NCBI RefSeq assembly: GCF_000418365.1
Contig: NC_021663.1
Location: forward strand, 62,001 to 126,000
Source of the DNA: Corynebacterium terpenotabidum Y-11
GTDB lineage: Bacteria; Actinomycetota; Actinomycetes; Mycobacteriales; Mycobacteriaceae
DNA: 64,000 nucleotides
Direction of reading: 5' to 3'
The notes under the pieces are model-generated. The model was not told where the DNA came from. It saw only the letters and a program-made list of their open reading frames with translations, and searched no databases. This document shows positions 56,207-64,000 of the stretch, one piece after another. Numbering within the stretch: the stretch's first letter is position 1; every line of letters starts with the position of its first letter. The translations under genes and the position numbers were made by a program.

Positions 56207-57274
56207 ATGACATCTCTCTTCGACCCGCTCGACGCGGGAGCACTGCATCTGGACAACCGCGTGACGATGGCCCCGCTGACCCGCCAACGCGCAGCGGAGG
56301 ACGGCGTCCCCACTGACCTGCACGCCACGTACTACAGCCAGCGGGCCTCCGCCGGCCTCGTCGTGACCGAGGGGACCTTCCCCGCCTTCGGCAACCGTGC
56401 CTTCCCCGGCCAGGCCGGTATCGCGAACGAGGAGCAGGCCGCCGGCTGGGCCCACGTCGCCGACGAGGTCCACGCCGCCGGTGGCACCCTCGTCATGCAG
56501 ATCATGCACGGCGGACGCACCAGTCACCCTGACCTGCTGCGCGGCGGCGAACCCGAGGCACCCAGCGCCATCGGTACCGGTGGCCCGGTCCGTGGCTTCT
56601 CCGGCAAGCTCGACGGTGTGGTGCCGCGTGAGCTGGGGACCGAGGAGATCCCGCGGATCATCAGCGAGTTCGTCGCCGGTGCGCGCCGGGCGGTCGATGC
56701 CGGGGTCGACGGTGTGGAGATCCACGGTGCGAACGGGTATCTGCTGCACGAGTTCACCGCGGCGTCCTCCAACCACCGCACCGACGCCTACGGCGGATCC
56801 CCGGAGAACCGGGCGCGCCTGACCGTCGAGGTGGTGCGGGCCGTCGCCGAGGAGATCGGGGCGGAGCGCACTGCGCTACGCATCTCCCCGGAGCACGGTG
56901 TCCAGGGTGTGCCGGAGGACGACCGGGCGGACGTCCTGGCCACCTATGACGCCCTGATCGACGGCCTGCCCGAGATCGCCTACCTCTCGGTGCTGCACGC
57001 CGACATCGACGGTGACCTGGTGGCGCACCTGCGCGAGCGCTTCGGCGGGACCTTCCTGCTCAACAGCGGTTTCGGACGCGTCACCGAGCTGCCCGAAGCC
57101 CGCCACATCGTCGAGGACGATCTGGCGGACGCCGTCGTCGTCGGACGTGAGCTCATCGCCAACCCGGACCTCGTCCGCCGGTGGGAAGAGGGTCTCGAGC
57201 TCAACGCACCCGACCAGCCCACCTTCTACCTCGGTGGGGAGCGCGGGTACACGGACTATGCGTTCGTCGGCTGA
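56207..57274 (+). CDS. Old Yellow Enzyme-family alkene reductase
   Basis: A 355-residue FMN-dependent (beta/alpha)8 barrel oxidoreductase. Motifs: LFDPLDAGALHLDNRVTMAP (FMN contact), QIMHGGRTSHPDLL, GVEIHGANGYLLHEF (substrate-binding His-Gly-Ala-Asn), SSNHRTDAYGGSPENRARL and the C-terminal VVGRELIANPDLVRRW. It reduces activated C=C bonds with NAD(P)H. It is divergent from the shortened kinase (49 bp) with no obvious pathway partner. Confidence 0.92.
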   Translation: MTSLFDPLDAGALHLDNRVTMAPLTRQRAAEDGVPTDLHATYYSQRASAGLVVTEGTFPAFGNRAFPGQAGIANEEQAAGWAHVADEVHAAGGTLVMQIMHGGRTSHPDLLRGGEPEAPSAIGTGGPVRGFSGKLDGVVPRELGTEEIPRIISEFVAGARRAVDAGVDGVEIHGANGYLLHEFTAASSNHRTDAYGGSPENRARLTVEVVRAVAEEIGAERTALRISPEHGVQGVPEDDRADVLATYDALIDGLPEIAYLSVLHADIDGDLVAHLRERFGGTFLLNSGFGRVTELPEARHIVEDDLADAVVVGRELIANPDLVRRWEEGLELNAPDQPTFYLGGERGYTDYAFVG

Positions 57275-57321
57275 GTGTTCCAGGCATCCTGCGTATCCGG
57301 CCCTGGCCGGCAGCTGCGCGC

Positions 57322-58359
57322 TCAGAAATCCGCGACAATCTCGGCGGCGACCCGTTTCGCGTACATGCCCACCCCGGTGATCGTCGCCGCGCCGGGACCG
57401 ACCAGGTCCCCGTAACCCACCAGGTGCAGTCCCGGATGGCGGGGACTTCCGTGGTCGAGCAGACCTCGGAACGGGCCGAGGGCAGGACGGAAGCCGGTGC
57501 ACCAGATGAGGTTGTCAGCATCGATGTCGGCGAGGGAGTTCACCATCGGTGTGGCGGTGAGTAGCCCTGTATCACGGGCACGACGGACCTCGGGGACCAT
57601 GACGATGTCGCCGAGGGTGGTGTCCGCCCCCGGGTCCTCATCACCACGCGCGACGGCCAGGGCCCGGGCCCGGTTGCGCCGGAACAGCACCCGCCCGTCG
57701 ACGTCGTCCGGCATCCACCGGGGAGGATGCCTCGTGTACCAGGTCACGGGGTTGGCTCTGCCGGCTCCTCCGGTCCCGGCGTCGGCCGCGGCGAGGGCCA
57801 GTTCGGCGGCAATCTGTGCCCCGGAGTTCGCGCCGCCGACGACGGCCACCGTCGATCCCCGGAACGCCGCAGGACCGGGGTAGGTCACCGTGTGCCACTG
57901 TCGGCCACCGAAGGTGCCGGGTAGGGCGGGGACGAAGGGGGCGGACCAGGTCCCCGTGGCGGCGATGACGTGTGGTGCAGTCCAGGTCCGGGGGCCGGAG
58001 TCCGTCATGCCGTGGACGGTGTAACGTCCTGCCGACCAGGTCACCCCGGTGACGCGCACCGGACGCTCCACCGGGAATCCGTAGCGTTCCTCGTAGGAGG
58101 CAAGGTAGTCGACGACGTGTGTGGCCGGCGGGAAGCCGTTGTAGCGGGACATCGGACGGCCGGGCAGATTCGAGAATTCAGCGGTGGAGAATAATCGTAG
58201 TGACGGCCAGGCGTGCCGCCATGCTCCGCCGGGGCCCGGCTGATCATCGAGAATGACGAAGGGTACGCCTGCGCGACGCAGATGGAAGGCGGTGGCGAGC
58301 CCTGCCTGACCACCGCCGACGATGACGGCGGTGGTCTGCCGTGTGTCGGGAACGGCCAC
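57322..58359 (-). CDS. FAD-dependent oxidoreductase encoded with arsR (ArsO-like)
   Basis: 345 residues from a GTG at 58359, 4 bp after the arsR stop. FAD fingerprint AVIVGGGQAGLATAFHLRRA, a second NAD(P) fingerprint VAVVGGANSGAQIAAELALA, and between them GGAWRHAWPSLRLFS and VIAATGTWSAPFVPALPG place it with flavin monooxygenase/thioredoxin-reductase-like proteins. Similar flavoproteins occur in arsenic operons of actinobacteria (ArsO and relatives) but their reaction is unsettled. Tight linkage to arsR implies induction by arsenite. Confidence 0.8.
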   Translation of the reverse strand: MAVPDTRQTTAVIVGGGQAGLATAFHLRRAGVPFVILDDQPGPGGAWRHAWPSLRLFSTAEFSNLPGRPMSRYNGFPPATHVVDYLASYEERYGFPVERPVRVTGVTWSAGRYTVHGMTDSGPRTWTAPHVIAATGTWSAPFVPALPGTFGGRQWHTVTYPGPAAFRGSTVAVVGGANSGAQIAAELALAAADAGTGGAGRANPVTWYTRHPPRWMPDDVDGRVLFRRNRARALAVARGDEDPGADTTLGDIVMVPEVRRARDTGLLTATPMVNSLADIDADNLIWCTGFRPALGPFRGLLDHGSPRHPGLHLVGYGDLVGPGAATITGVGMYAKRVAAEIVADF

Positions 58360-58363
58360 GGTG

Positions 58364-58714
58364 TCAGCCGATCTGCAGGACGCGGCGGAGAGCGGCGAAC
58401 GGTTCCGGCCGGACCTGGTGGAGGACGCGCCGACCGTCCCGGACGCGGTCCAGCAGGCCGGCATCGACCAGTTTCTTCAGGTGGTGGGAGACGGTCGGCT
58501 GGCTAATTCCCACCCGGGTCGTGAGGTCACCGACGATGACCGGGACGCAGCCGCCTGCGGCGATCTCGGAGAGGATGCGCAGGCGGGCGGGGTCGGAGAG
58601 AGCGGTGAACAGCCCGGCGTACCGGGTCGCTTCATCCGGGGACAGTGGGCCGGCCCCGAGGCTGCAGCAGTCGGAGCGGAGGTCGGTGTCCGGGAGGTTC
58701 AGGGAAACAGCCAT
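58364..58714 (-). CDS. arsR: Arsenite-responsive repressor ArsR
   Basis: A 116-residue ArsR/SmtB winged-helix regulator: LFTALSDPARLRILSEIAAG, VGDLTTRVGISQPTVSHHLK and LLDRVRDGRRVLHQV. Cysteines C16, C17 and C56 correspond, with an offset of one, to Cys15/16/55 of the Corynebacterium glutamicum ArsR, where As(III) is bound between subunits. This agreement makes the assignment strong. It is divergent from acr3-arsC. Confidence 0.95.
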   Translation of the reverse strand: MAVSLNLPDTDLRSDCCSLGAGPLSPDEATRYAGLFTALSDPARLRILSEIAAGGCVPVIVGDLTTRVGISQPTVSHHLKKLVDAGLLDRVRDGRRVLHQVRPEPFAALRRVLQIG

Positions 58715-58734
58715 GTGTCCAGAGTACCCGAAAC

Positions 58735-58754
58735 ATATTGACGACTATCAATAC
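58735..58754. promoter_or_regulatory. ArsR operator in the divergent ars promoter region
   Basis: ATATTGACGACTATCAATAC contains the inverted repeat ATTGA-N6-TCAAT, a typical ArsR/SmtB-type site. It is 20 bp from the arsR start and about 70 bp from acr3, so it can control both directions. Confidence 0.7.
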
Positions 58755-58823
58755 ATTGGCTATTCTCCGCTCTGCCGGGCATCCACGGACAACGACTTCC
58801 CGGACAGCTTCCTTACCGACCCG

Positions 58824-59936
58824 ATGAAAGTAGGCCACCACGTGTCCCTCATCGACCGACTCCTCCCGGTGTGGATCATCCTTGCCATGGCGGCAGGTCT
58901 GCTGCTCAGTCACACCGGACTGGCGGACGTCCTCGGTGCCACCGAGATCGCCGGGGTCTCCCTGCCGGTCGCCGTCGGACTACTCGTCATGATGTACCCG
59001 CCGTTGGCGAAGGTCCGTTACGACACCGCCGGAAGGATCACCGCCGACCGTCGGCTGATGGCTGTCTCCCTCACTCTCAACTGGATCCTCGGACCGGCAC
59101 TGATGTTCGCTCTGGCCTGGTTGTTCCTTCCCGACCAGCCGGAACTGCGCACCGGGCTGATCATCGTCGGCCTGGCCCGCTGCATTGCCATGGTGCTCAT
59201 CTGGTCCGAACTGGCCTGCGGCGACCGCGAAACCACCGCCGTGCTCGTCGCGGTGAACTCGGTGTTCCAGGTGCTCATGTTCGGCGTCCTCGGTTGGTTC
59301 TATCTGCAGATCCTGCCGTCGTGGTTGGGTCTGTCGACGACCTCGGCGGAGTTCTCCTTCCTTGCTATCGCCGGCTCGGTGCTCGTCTTCCTCGGTATCC
59401 CTTTGGTGGCCGGTGCCGCCTCCCGGCTGCTCGGCGAACGGCTCCGCGGTCATCGCTGGTACGAGGAGGTTTTCCTGCCGCGGGTCTCCCCGCTGGCCCT
59501 GATCGGTCTGCTGTACACCATTGTCATCCTGTTCACCCTGCAGGGACACCAGGTCACCGACGACCCGTGGTCGGTCGCCCGCGTCGCCCTGCCACTGGTG
59601 GTGTACTTCGCTGTCATGCCCGCGCTGGCCCTGACGCTGTCCCGTGCCGTGGGCCTGGGGTACGCCCGGTCGACCTCGGTCGCCTTCACTGCGGCGGGCA
59701 ACAACTTCGAGCTCGCCATTGCCGTGGCCGTCGGTACCTTCGGTGCGGACTCCGGCCAGGCACTCGCCGGCACCGTTGGTCCGCTCATCGAGGTTCCCGT
59801 GCTGGTGGGCCTGGTCTACGTCATCCGACGCCTAGGCCCGCTGCTCTTCCCCGGCGATTCGACCCTGCCGCCCGGCGCAGCGTCCTCCTCTGATCCCGTC
59901 CCTTCTCCCACCATCACGGAGCACACGATCCCATGA
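58824..59936 (+). CDS. acr3: Arsenite efflux transporter Acr3
   Basis: 370 residues, ten membrane helices. The essential cysteine is in VGLARCIAMVLIW (C120) and the glutamate in AAGNNFELAIAVAVG (E296). Their spacing of 176 equals that of Cys129 and Glu305 in C. glutamicum Acr3, a good check. It extrudes As(OH)3 against protons. The start at 58824 has no clear ribosome site; a GTG at 58842 is an alternative. Its stop overlaps arsC (ATGA). Confidence 0.94.
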   Translation: MKVGHHVSLIDRLLPVWIILAMAAGLLLSHTGLADVLGATEIAGVSLPVAVGLLVMMYPPLAKVRYDTAGRITADRRLMAVSLTLNWILGPALMFALAWLFLPDQPELRTGLIIVGLARCIAMVLIWSELACGDRETTAVLVAVNSVFQVLMFGVLGWFYLQILPSWLGLSTTSAEFSFLAIAGSVLVFLGIPLVAGAASRLLGERLRGHRWYEEVFLPRVSPLALIGLLYTIVILFTLQGHQVTDDPWSVARVALPLVVYFAVMPALALTLSRAVGLGYARSTSVAFTAAGNNFELAIAVAVGTFGADSGQALAGTVGPLIEVPVLVGLVYVIRRLGPLLFPGDSTLPPGAASSSDPVPSPTITEHTIP

Positions 59937-60373
59937 GTACATCAGACCGCGTCCCGTCCGTCCTCTTCGTCTGCGTAAGCAACGCCGGTAAGTCCCGGAT
60001 GGCTGAAGCCCTCGCCGAGAACCTTCGTAGCACCTCTGGAACACAGCTCACCATCCATTCCGCCGGCACCCGTCCCAGTACCGCCGCTAACGCGGAGTCC
60101 GTCGCCGCCCTCGACGAGATCGGGGTCCGGAGCCCGGACGCCGCGCCGAAGCCCGTCGACCCGGACCTGCTGCGCACCTCCGACCGGGTCATCCTGCTCG
60201 GCACAGATGCCCAGCTCACCCTGCCCGAGGGCGCCCGCGGCACCTTGGAGCGCTGGGTGACCGACGAGCCTTCCACCCGGGGGATCGGCGGCATGGAGCG
60301 GATGCGGCTGGTCCGTGACGACATCGCCGCCCGGGTCCGTGAGCTCGTCAGGGAGATGACCGACGGGGACTGA
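59933..60373 (+). CDS. arsC: Arsenate reductase, mycothiol-dependent type
   Basis: 146 residues, low-molecular-weight phosphatase fold. The catalytic loop is FVCVSNAGKSRMAEA (C14; Lys instead of the usual Arg, as in corynebacterial ArsC proteins). EIGVRSPDAAPKPV and the Asp-containing WVTDEPS follow. No extra resolving cysteines are present, in keeping with arseno-mycothiol chemistry. It reduces As(V) to As(III), which Acr3 then exports. Confidence 0.92.
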   Translation: MSTSDRVPSVLFVCVSNAGKSRMAEALAENLRSTSGTQLTIHSAGTRPSTAANAESVAALDEIGVRSPDAAPKPVDPDLLRTSDRVILLGTDAQLTLPEGARGTLERWVTDEPSTRGIGGMERMRLVRDDIAARVRELVREMTDGD

Positions 60374-60506
60374 CGGGAACTCCTGATCAGGAACGACTAC
60401 AGACGACCAGCTCGCCGCGTCACAGTCGTCGGTGTCGCCGCCTCTGTGGTTCATCGAGCCGCACGAACGGATAACCCCCTATCCATTCGCTGACGATGCG
60501 AGGAGC

Positions 60507-60528
60507 AATGGATAACCCATTATCCATT
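60507..60528. promoter_or_regulatory. Perfect inverted repeat between arsC and copA
   Basis: AATGGATAA at 60507-60515 and TTATCCATT at 60520-60528 form a 9-bp perfect palindrome with a 4-nt centre. A weaker GGATA/TATCC pair lies 37 bp earlier (60469-60484). It sits between the convergent 3' ends of arsC and copA. With no T run it is not an obvious terminator and could be a protein-binding site. Confidence 0.45.
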
Positions 60529-60542
60529 ACTCCAGGTACCGG

Positions 60543-62870
60543 TCACGAACGGCTCGAGCGGAAACCGCGCAGCCGCAGCGAGTTGGAGACGACGAACACC
60601 GAGGAGAACGCCATCGCCACACCGGCGAGCATAGGGTTGAGCAGACCGAAGGCCGCCACCGGGATGAGGGCCACGTTGTAGGCGAAGGCCCAGAACAGGT
60701 TCCCGTGGATGGTCCGCAGCGTCTTCCGGGACAGGCGGACGGCATCCACCGCGGAGCGCAGGTCGTTGTTCATCAGGGTGATGTCACTGGCCTCGATCGC
60801 CACGTCCGTGCCCGCACCCATCGCCAGGCCCAGGTCGGCAGTGGTCAGGGCGGCGGCGTCATTGACACCGTCGCCGACCATGGCGACGTTCCGGCCGGCG
60901 TCCTGCAGTGAGGAGATCGTCGAGACCTTCTGTTCCGGACGCACCCCGGCGATGACATGGTCCGGGTCGATGCCGACCTCGGCGGCGACGACCTTCGCGG
61001 CGCCGGCGTTGTCACCGGTGAGCAGGTACGGGGTCAGCCCGAGCTCGCGGAAGTCGGCGACGGCGGCAGCCGAGTCCTCCTTCACGGTGTCCCTCACGGT
61101 GACGACACCGGCCGGCTCACTGTCGACGGAGACGAGCACCGGGGTGGCGCCGTCGTTCTGGGCGGCGGTGAATGCCTCGCGCAGGTCATGCGGCAGAGTG
61201 TCCGTGGACGCCGGGCGGCCGACCTCCACGCTGTGGTCCTCCACGGTCCCGGTGACGCCGTGACCTGCGGTGGACGCGAAGTCGGTGACCTCGGGGACGG
61301 TACCCTGCCCGGCGGCGGCGGTGACGATCGCCTGCGCGATCGGGTGCTCGGAACCGGACTCCACCGCTGCGGCGAGACGCAGGGTGTCAGCATCCGCCAT
61401 TCCGGTGCCCGTGACGCCGGTGACCGCCATGACACCGGTGGTGACCGTGCCGGTCTTGTCCATGACGACCGTGTCGACGCGCCGGGTGGATTCCAGTACC
61501 TCCGGGCCCTTGATGAGGAGTCCCAGCTGGGCGCCGCGGCCGGTACCGACGAGCAGTGCGGTCGGGGTGGCCAGGCCCAGGGCGCACGGGCAGGCGATGA
61601 TGAGGACGGCGACGGCGGCGGTGAAGGCGTTGGTGACGTCTCCGTCAACGGCGAGATGGACGATGAGCGTGATGACCGCGACGGCCATGACGATCGGGAC
61701 GAAGACCTGGGAGATCCTGTCGACCAGGCGCTGGACCGGGGCCTTGGTGGCCTGGGCGTCGGCGACGAGTTTCGCCATCTGCGCCAGGGTGGAGTCCTCG
61801 CCGGTGCGGGTGACTTTCACGAGCAGCCGCCCGGAGGTGTTCACCGTTGCACCGGTGACCGTCGATCCGACCGTGACCTCGACCGGCACGGATTCACCGG
61901 TGAGCATGGATTCGTCGACTGCGGAGGTGCCGTCGGTGACCTCACCGTCGGCGGCGATCTTCTCGCCGGGGCGGACGACGACGGTGTCGCCGACCCGGAT
62001 CTGACTGACGGGGACGCGGACCTCTGCGCCGTCGCGGAGTACCGCGGCATCCTTCGCGCCCATGTCGAGCAGGGCGCGCAGTGCCTCGGAGGAGCGTCCC
62101 TTGGCACGGGTCTCGAACCAGCGCCCGAGCAGCAGGAAGACGATGACCACGCCGACGGACTCGAGGTAGATCTCGTCCATGCCGTGGGTGTCGCCGGGGC
62201 GGAAGAGGTGCATCTCCATCGTCATGCCGGTCATGCCGGCGTTGCCGAGGAACAGTGCCCACAGGCTCCACAGGTAGGCGGCGGTGGTGCCGAGGGAGAC
62301 CAGGGTGTCCATGGTGAACGCGCCGTGGCGCAGGTTGACCAGCGTGGCGCGGTGGAACGGTGCGCCACCCCAGAAGTAGACCGGGGAGATCATCGTCAGC
62401 GCGGCCCACTGCCAGTTGTCGAACTGGAGGGCCGGGACCATGCTGACCAGGACGACGGGGAAGGCGAGGACCGCGGAGATGATCGTCCGGTGGAGCAGGT
62501 CGGCGGCCTCGGCGTCGCGTGCGGCGTCCACCCTGGCTTGGCCGACCACGTCAACCTTCGGGGAGGACGCCGCGTCCCCGTCGTCCGTGCCTGTGTCGCT
62601 CTCATCGGCTGAGGTGTCGGCTATGGTGAAGGCGTCGTAGCCGGTGTTCCGGACCGTCTGGATGACCGCGCCGGGGTCGGTCTTCGCCGGGTCGTAGTCC
62701 ACCTTGGCGGACTCGGTGGCGAAGTTGACGGTGGCGTCCACCCCGTCCATCCGGTTGAGCTTGCGCTCAATACGGGCGGAGCAGGAGGTGCAGGTCATCC
62801 CGGTGACGCCGAGGTCGAGCTGCACGAGGTCAACCGGGTCGACCGGGGCGGCCGCTGCCTGCTGTGTCAT
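60543..62870 (-). CDS. copA: Copper-exporting P1B-type ATPase
   Basis: 775 residues. An N-terminal heavy-metal-associated domain with [20 protein letters not shown], eight membrane helices including the transport motif [14 protein letters not shown] (CPC), the phosphorylated Asp in [12 protein letters not shown], the SEHPIAQAI (HP) motif and the hinge [13 protein letters not shown]. These identify a Cu+ exporter. It is 38 bp after copZ and both follow a CsoR-like operator, so copper induction is likely. Confidence 0.94.
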   Translation of the reverse strand: MTQQAAAAPVDPVDLVQLDLGVTGMTCTSCSARIERKLNRMDGVDATVNFATESAKVDYDPAKTDPGAVIQTVRNTGYDAFTIADTSADESDTGTDDGDAASSPKVDVVGQARVDAARDAEAADLLHRTIISAVLAFPVVLVSMVPALQFDNWQWAALTMISPVYFWGGAPFHRATLVNLRHGAFTMDTLVSLGTTAAYLWSLWALFLGNAGMTGMTMEMHLFRPGDTHGMDEIYLESVGVVIVFLLLGRWFETRAKGRSSEALRALLDMGAKDAAVLRDGAEVRVPVSQIRVGDTVVVRPGEKIAADGEVTDGTSAVDESMLTGESVPVEVTVGSTVTGATVNTSGRLLVKVTRTGEDSTLAQMAKLVADAQATKAPVQRLVDRISQVFVPIVMAVAVITLIVHLAVDGDVTNAFTAAVAVLIIACPCALGLATPTALLVGTGRGAQLGLLIKGPEVLESTRRVDTVVMDKTGTVTTGVMAVTGVTGTGMADADTLRLAAAVESGSEHPIAQAIVTAAAGQGTVPEVTDFASTAGHGVTGTVEDHSVEVGRPASTDTLPHDLREAFTAAQNDGATPVLVSVDSEPAGVVTVRDTVKEDSAAAVADFRELGLTPYLLTGDNAGAAKVVAAEVGIDPDHVIAGVRPEQKVSTISSLQDAGRNVAMVGDGVNDAAALTTADLGLAMGAGTDVAIEASDITLMNNDLRSAVDAVRLSRKTLRTIHGNLFWAFAYNVALIPVAAFGLLNPMLAGVAMAFSSVFVVSNSLRLRGFRSSRS

Positions 62871-62908
62871 TGCTGGTCTGTCCTTTGTGGCTGGTGCTCG
62901 GTGTGCTG

Positions 62909-63109
62909 TCAGGCGATGTCGTAGCCGGCTTCGTCGACGGCGGCGGCGACCTGCTCGTCGGTGAAGCCCTCGCCGGTGACGACGACGACACCGGTGGCCG
63001 GGGTGGCCTCGACCTCGGTGACGCCCTCGATGGCGCCGACCTCCTGCTCGACGGCGGCCTTGCAGTGTCCGCAGCTCATGCCGGTGACGGTGTAGTTCTT
63101 CGTGGCCAT
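62909..63109 (-). CDS. copZ: Copper chaperone CopZ
   Basis: A 66-residue single heavy-metal-associated domain: [20 protein letters not shown] with the CxxC metal site, and the ferredoxin-like end [16 protein letters not shown]. It hands Cu+ to CopA, encoded just downstream. Confidence 0.94.
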   Translation of the reverse strand: MATKNYTVTGMSCGHCKAAVEQEVGAIEGVTEVEATPATGVVVVTGEGFTDEQVAAAVDEAGYDIA

Positions 63110-63172
63110 GGTGCCGTTCCTTCCGTTGGTGGCGGGGTCCGGATGGCCCTGCCGTGCGTACGGTTCCGACGC

Positions 63173-63191
63173 TATACCCCTAGGGGGTATA
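63173..63191. promoter_or_regulatory. CsoR-like operator upstream of copZ
   Basis: TATACCCCTAGGGGGTATA is a near-perfect palindrome of the TACCCC/GGGGTA type bound by CsoR copper sensors. It is 64 bp upstream of copZ on the minus strand and about 120 bp upstream of the secreted-protein gene on the plus strand. Confidence 0.7.
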
Positions 63192-63312
63192 TTTCAAGGG
63201 TGTCAGTCGGTCGGGGGTGTTGACTGCCCGTTGCGACGGCGAAACCATGGACAGTGCGCGGGGCGCCGAAGCCTTGCCCGAGATCTCCGACTTTCACGAC
63301 GAGAGGACCATC

Positions 63313-63654
63313 ATGAGCGGCGAACCTGTATCCACCGTTCGCACGACACCCTCCACCTCCGGATCTGCGCAGAGCACCCGCCGTCGACACGGGTTGCGCA
63401 ACCGGGTGGCCGCCATCTTCGCGGCCGCGTTGCTCGCGGCCGGTGGCGCGAGTGCCGTCGCCCCGTCCGCCGCCGCGCAGGGACTTCCGGAGCCGATCCA
63501 GACCTCGTACGATGCCCTTCCGCCGGATGTGCAGTCGATCGTCGGCAGTGTTGCGCTGAGTGGGCCGCTGAGCCTGGCGGCGCTCTACTACTTCGTCTGG
63601 TGTCCGGTCGTCAACGGGCCGTGGAACCCTGCCCCGGACAACTGCTCGTTCTGA
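63313..63654 (+). CDS. Small secreted protein with WCP and C-terminal CSF motifs
   Basis: 113 residues. The N-terminus has basic RRRHGLRNR, the hydrophobic stretch VAAIFAAALLAAGGASAVAP and a likely cleavage after AAA (residue 55), leaving about 57 mature residues: LPPDVQSIVGSVALSGPLSL, LYYFVWCPVV, and C-terminal DNCSF. Two cysteines (C97, C111) could form a disulfide or bind metal. The start has GAGAGGA upstream. A homologous gene follows directly. Function unknown; the location next to copZ/copA between two CsoR-like sites suggests copper regulation. Confidence 0.75.
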   Translation: MSGEPVSTVRTTPSTSGSAQSTRRRHGLRNRVAAIFAAALLAAGGASAVAPSAAAQGLPEPIQTSYDALPPDVQSIVGSVALSGPLSLAALYYFVWCPVVNGPWNPAPDNCSF

Positions 63655-63917
63655 CCGGCCGGGTGGTCGCCGCCACGGCTGCTGTCCTCATCGCCACCGG
63701 TGGTGCGAGCGTCGTCATGCCGGTCGCGTCGGCACAGGATCTGGCATCGTCCGCCGGTGTACCTGCTGTGACGCTGCCTCCGGAGGTGCAGTCGTCGCTC
63801 GGCAGTGCCTTCGCTGTCGGGGCGGCGGTCTTCCTCCCGATCTACTACTTCATCTGGTGTCCACTGGCGATCGCCGGCGGATCGGTGGACCAGAACTCCG
63901 GCGCCTGCACATTCTGA
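63621..63917 (+). CDS. Second small secreted paralogue
   Basis: 98 residues if the GTG at 63621 is used, 84 from the GTG at 63663; neither has a clear ribosome site. Signal-peptide-like VVAATAAVLIATGGASVVMP, cleavage after ASA, then LPPEVQSSLGSAFAVG, IYYFIWCPLA and C-terminal GACTF. This aligns with the preceding protein (LPPxVQSxxGS, YYFxWCP, CxF). With the earlier start it overlaps that gene by 34 bp. The tandem duplication is evident; function unknown. Confidence 0.65.
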   Translation: MEPCPGQLLVLTGRVVAATAAVLIATGGASVVMPVASAQDLASSAGVPAVTLPPEVQSSLGSAFAVGAAVFLPIYYFIWCPLAIAGGSVDQNSGACTF

Positions 63918-63964
63918 CTGTGTGCGTCTGCGGCCCACGGGGGTATCGCCGGGGGGGTGTTGAC

Positions 63965-63981
63965 ATACCCCACTGGGGTAT
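63965..63981. promoter_or_regulatory. CsoR-like operator overlapping a promoter
   Basis: ATACCCCACTGGGGTAT is a perfect 7+3+7 palindrome, closely related to the site upstream of copZ. TTGACA (a -35 hexamer) at 63960-63965 abuts it, and an ATG follows at 63994, so a copper-controlled gene starts here and leaves the window. Confidence 0.7.
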
Positions 63982-63993
63982 ACGGTCGGAGTC

Positions 63994-64000
63994 ATGAAAT
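63994..64000 (+). CDS. Start of a gene running off the window
   Basis: ATGAAAT after a CsoR-like operator and a -35 box. Only two codons are visible, so the product cannot be named. A copper-related protein would fit the context. Confidence 0.3.

Overview
The window is a high-GC actinobacterial chromosome segment, almost certainly from a Corynebacterium. The evidence is the conserved ppiA-rhomboid-crgA-trpG / pknB-pknA-pbpA-rodA-pstP-fhaB-fhaA block found near the origin in Corynebacteriales, a corynebacterial-type 16S rRNA, IS1249-like and IS31831/ISL3-like insertion sequences, an ArsR of the corynebacterial cysteine type, and corynebacterial Acr3/ArsC. The species cannot be fixed from the sequence alone.

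Layout. 1-3.9 kb: the end of a flavin monooxygenase, a Lys/Ala-rich membrane protein, peptidyl-prolyl isomerase, rhomboid, CrgA and TrpG/PabA. 3.96-9.66 kb: a complete rrn operon (promoter, boxA leader, 16S, boxA spacer without tRNA, 23S, 5S, terminator) lying inside the usually contiguous trpG-pknB cluster. 9.77-10.45 kb: a 153-bp tandem repeat and a second repeat family. 10.56-20.54 kb (minus strand): the Ser/Thr kinase, phosphatase, FHA and cell-wall elongation operon. 20.8-29.73 kb: tRNA-Leu(CAG), then an accessory island of broken IS elements (IS1249-like, two IS3-family, one ISL3-family). The island carries two kinds of low-GC cargo: a small membrane protein and a two-gene TIR-domain plus nuclease-like operon. 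That operon is the best candidate for an undescribed antiphage system.

29.8-36.7 kb: an MMPL transporter with a coupled small membrane protein, an MpaB-type oxygenase, a membrane protein gene cut by an in-frame amber codon, a 45-residue peptide, and a membrane-anchored Ltp-repeat protein. 36.9-44.4 kb: a GABA catabolic cluster (two succinate-semialdehyde dehydrogenases, PucR regulator, GABA transaminase, GABA permease). 44.5-50.3 kb: a gluconate-kinase-like protein, an MFS transporter, a GH3 beta-glucosidase and a frameshifted secreted lipase. 50.3-55.6 kb: a frameshifted ACS-type MFS carrier, two SDRs, a thiolase and a TetR regulator. They are linked by two near-identical palindromic operators and look like a beta-oxidation-like degradation regulon. 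55.6-57.3 kb: a shortened fructosamine-kinase-like protein and an Old Yellow Enzyme homologue. 57.3-60.4 kb: a divergent arsenic operon (flavoprotein-arsR / acr3-arsC). 60.5-64 kb: copper export (copA, copZ) and a tandem pair of small secreted cysteine-containing paralogues bracketed by two CsoR-like palindromes.

Several genes carry single frameshifts or stops (lipase, MFS carrier, amber-split membrane protein, transposases). This points to recent gene decay or, for some, sequencing error. All functional names come from reading motifs and gene context. No database search was run.
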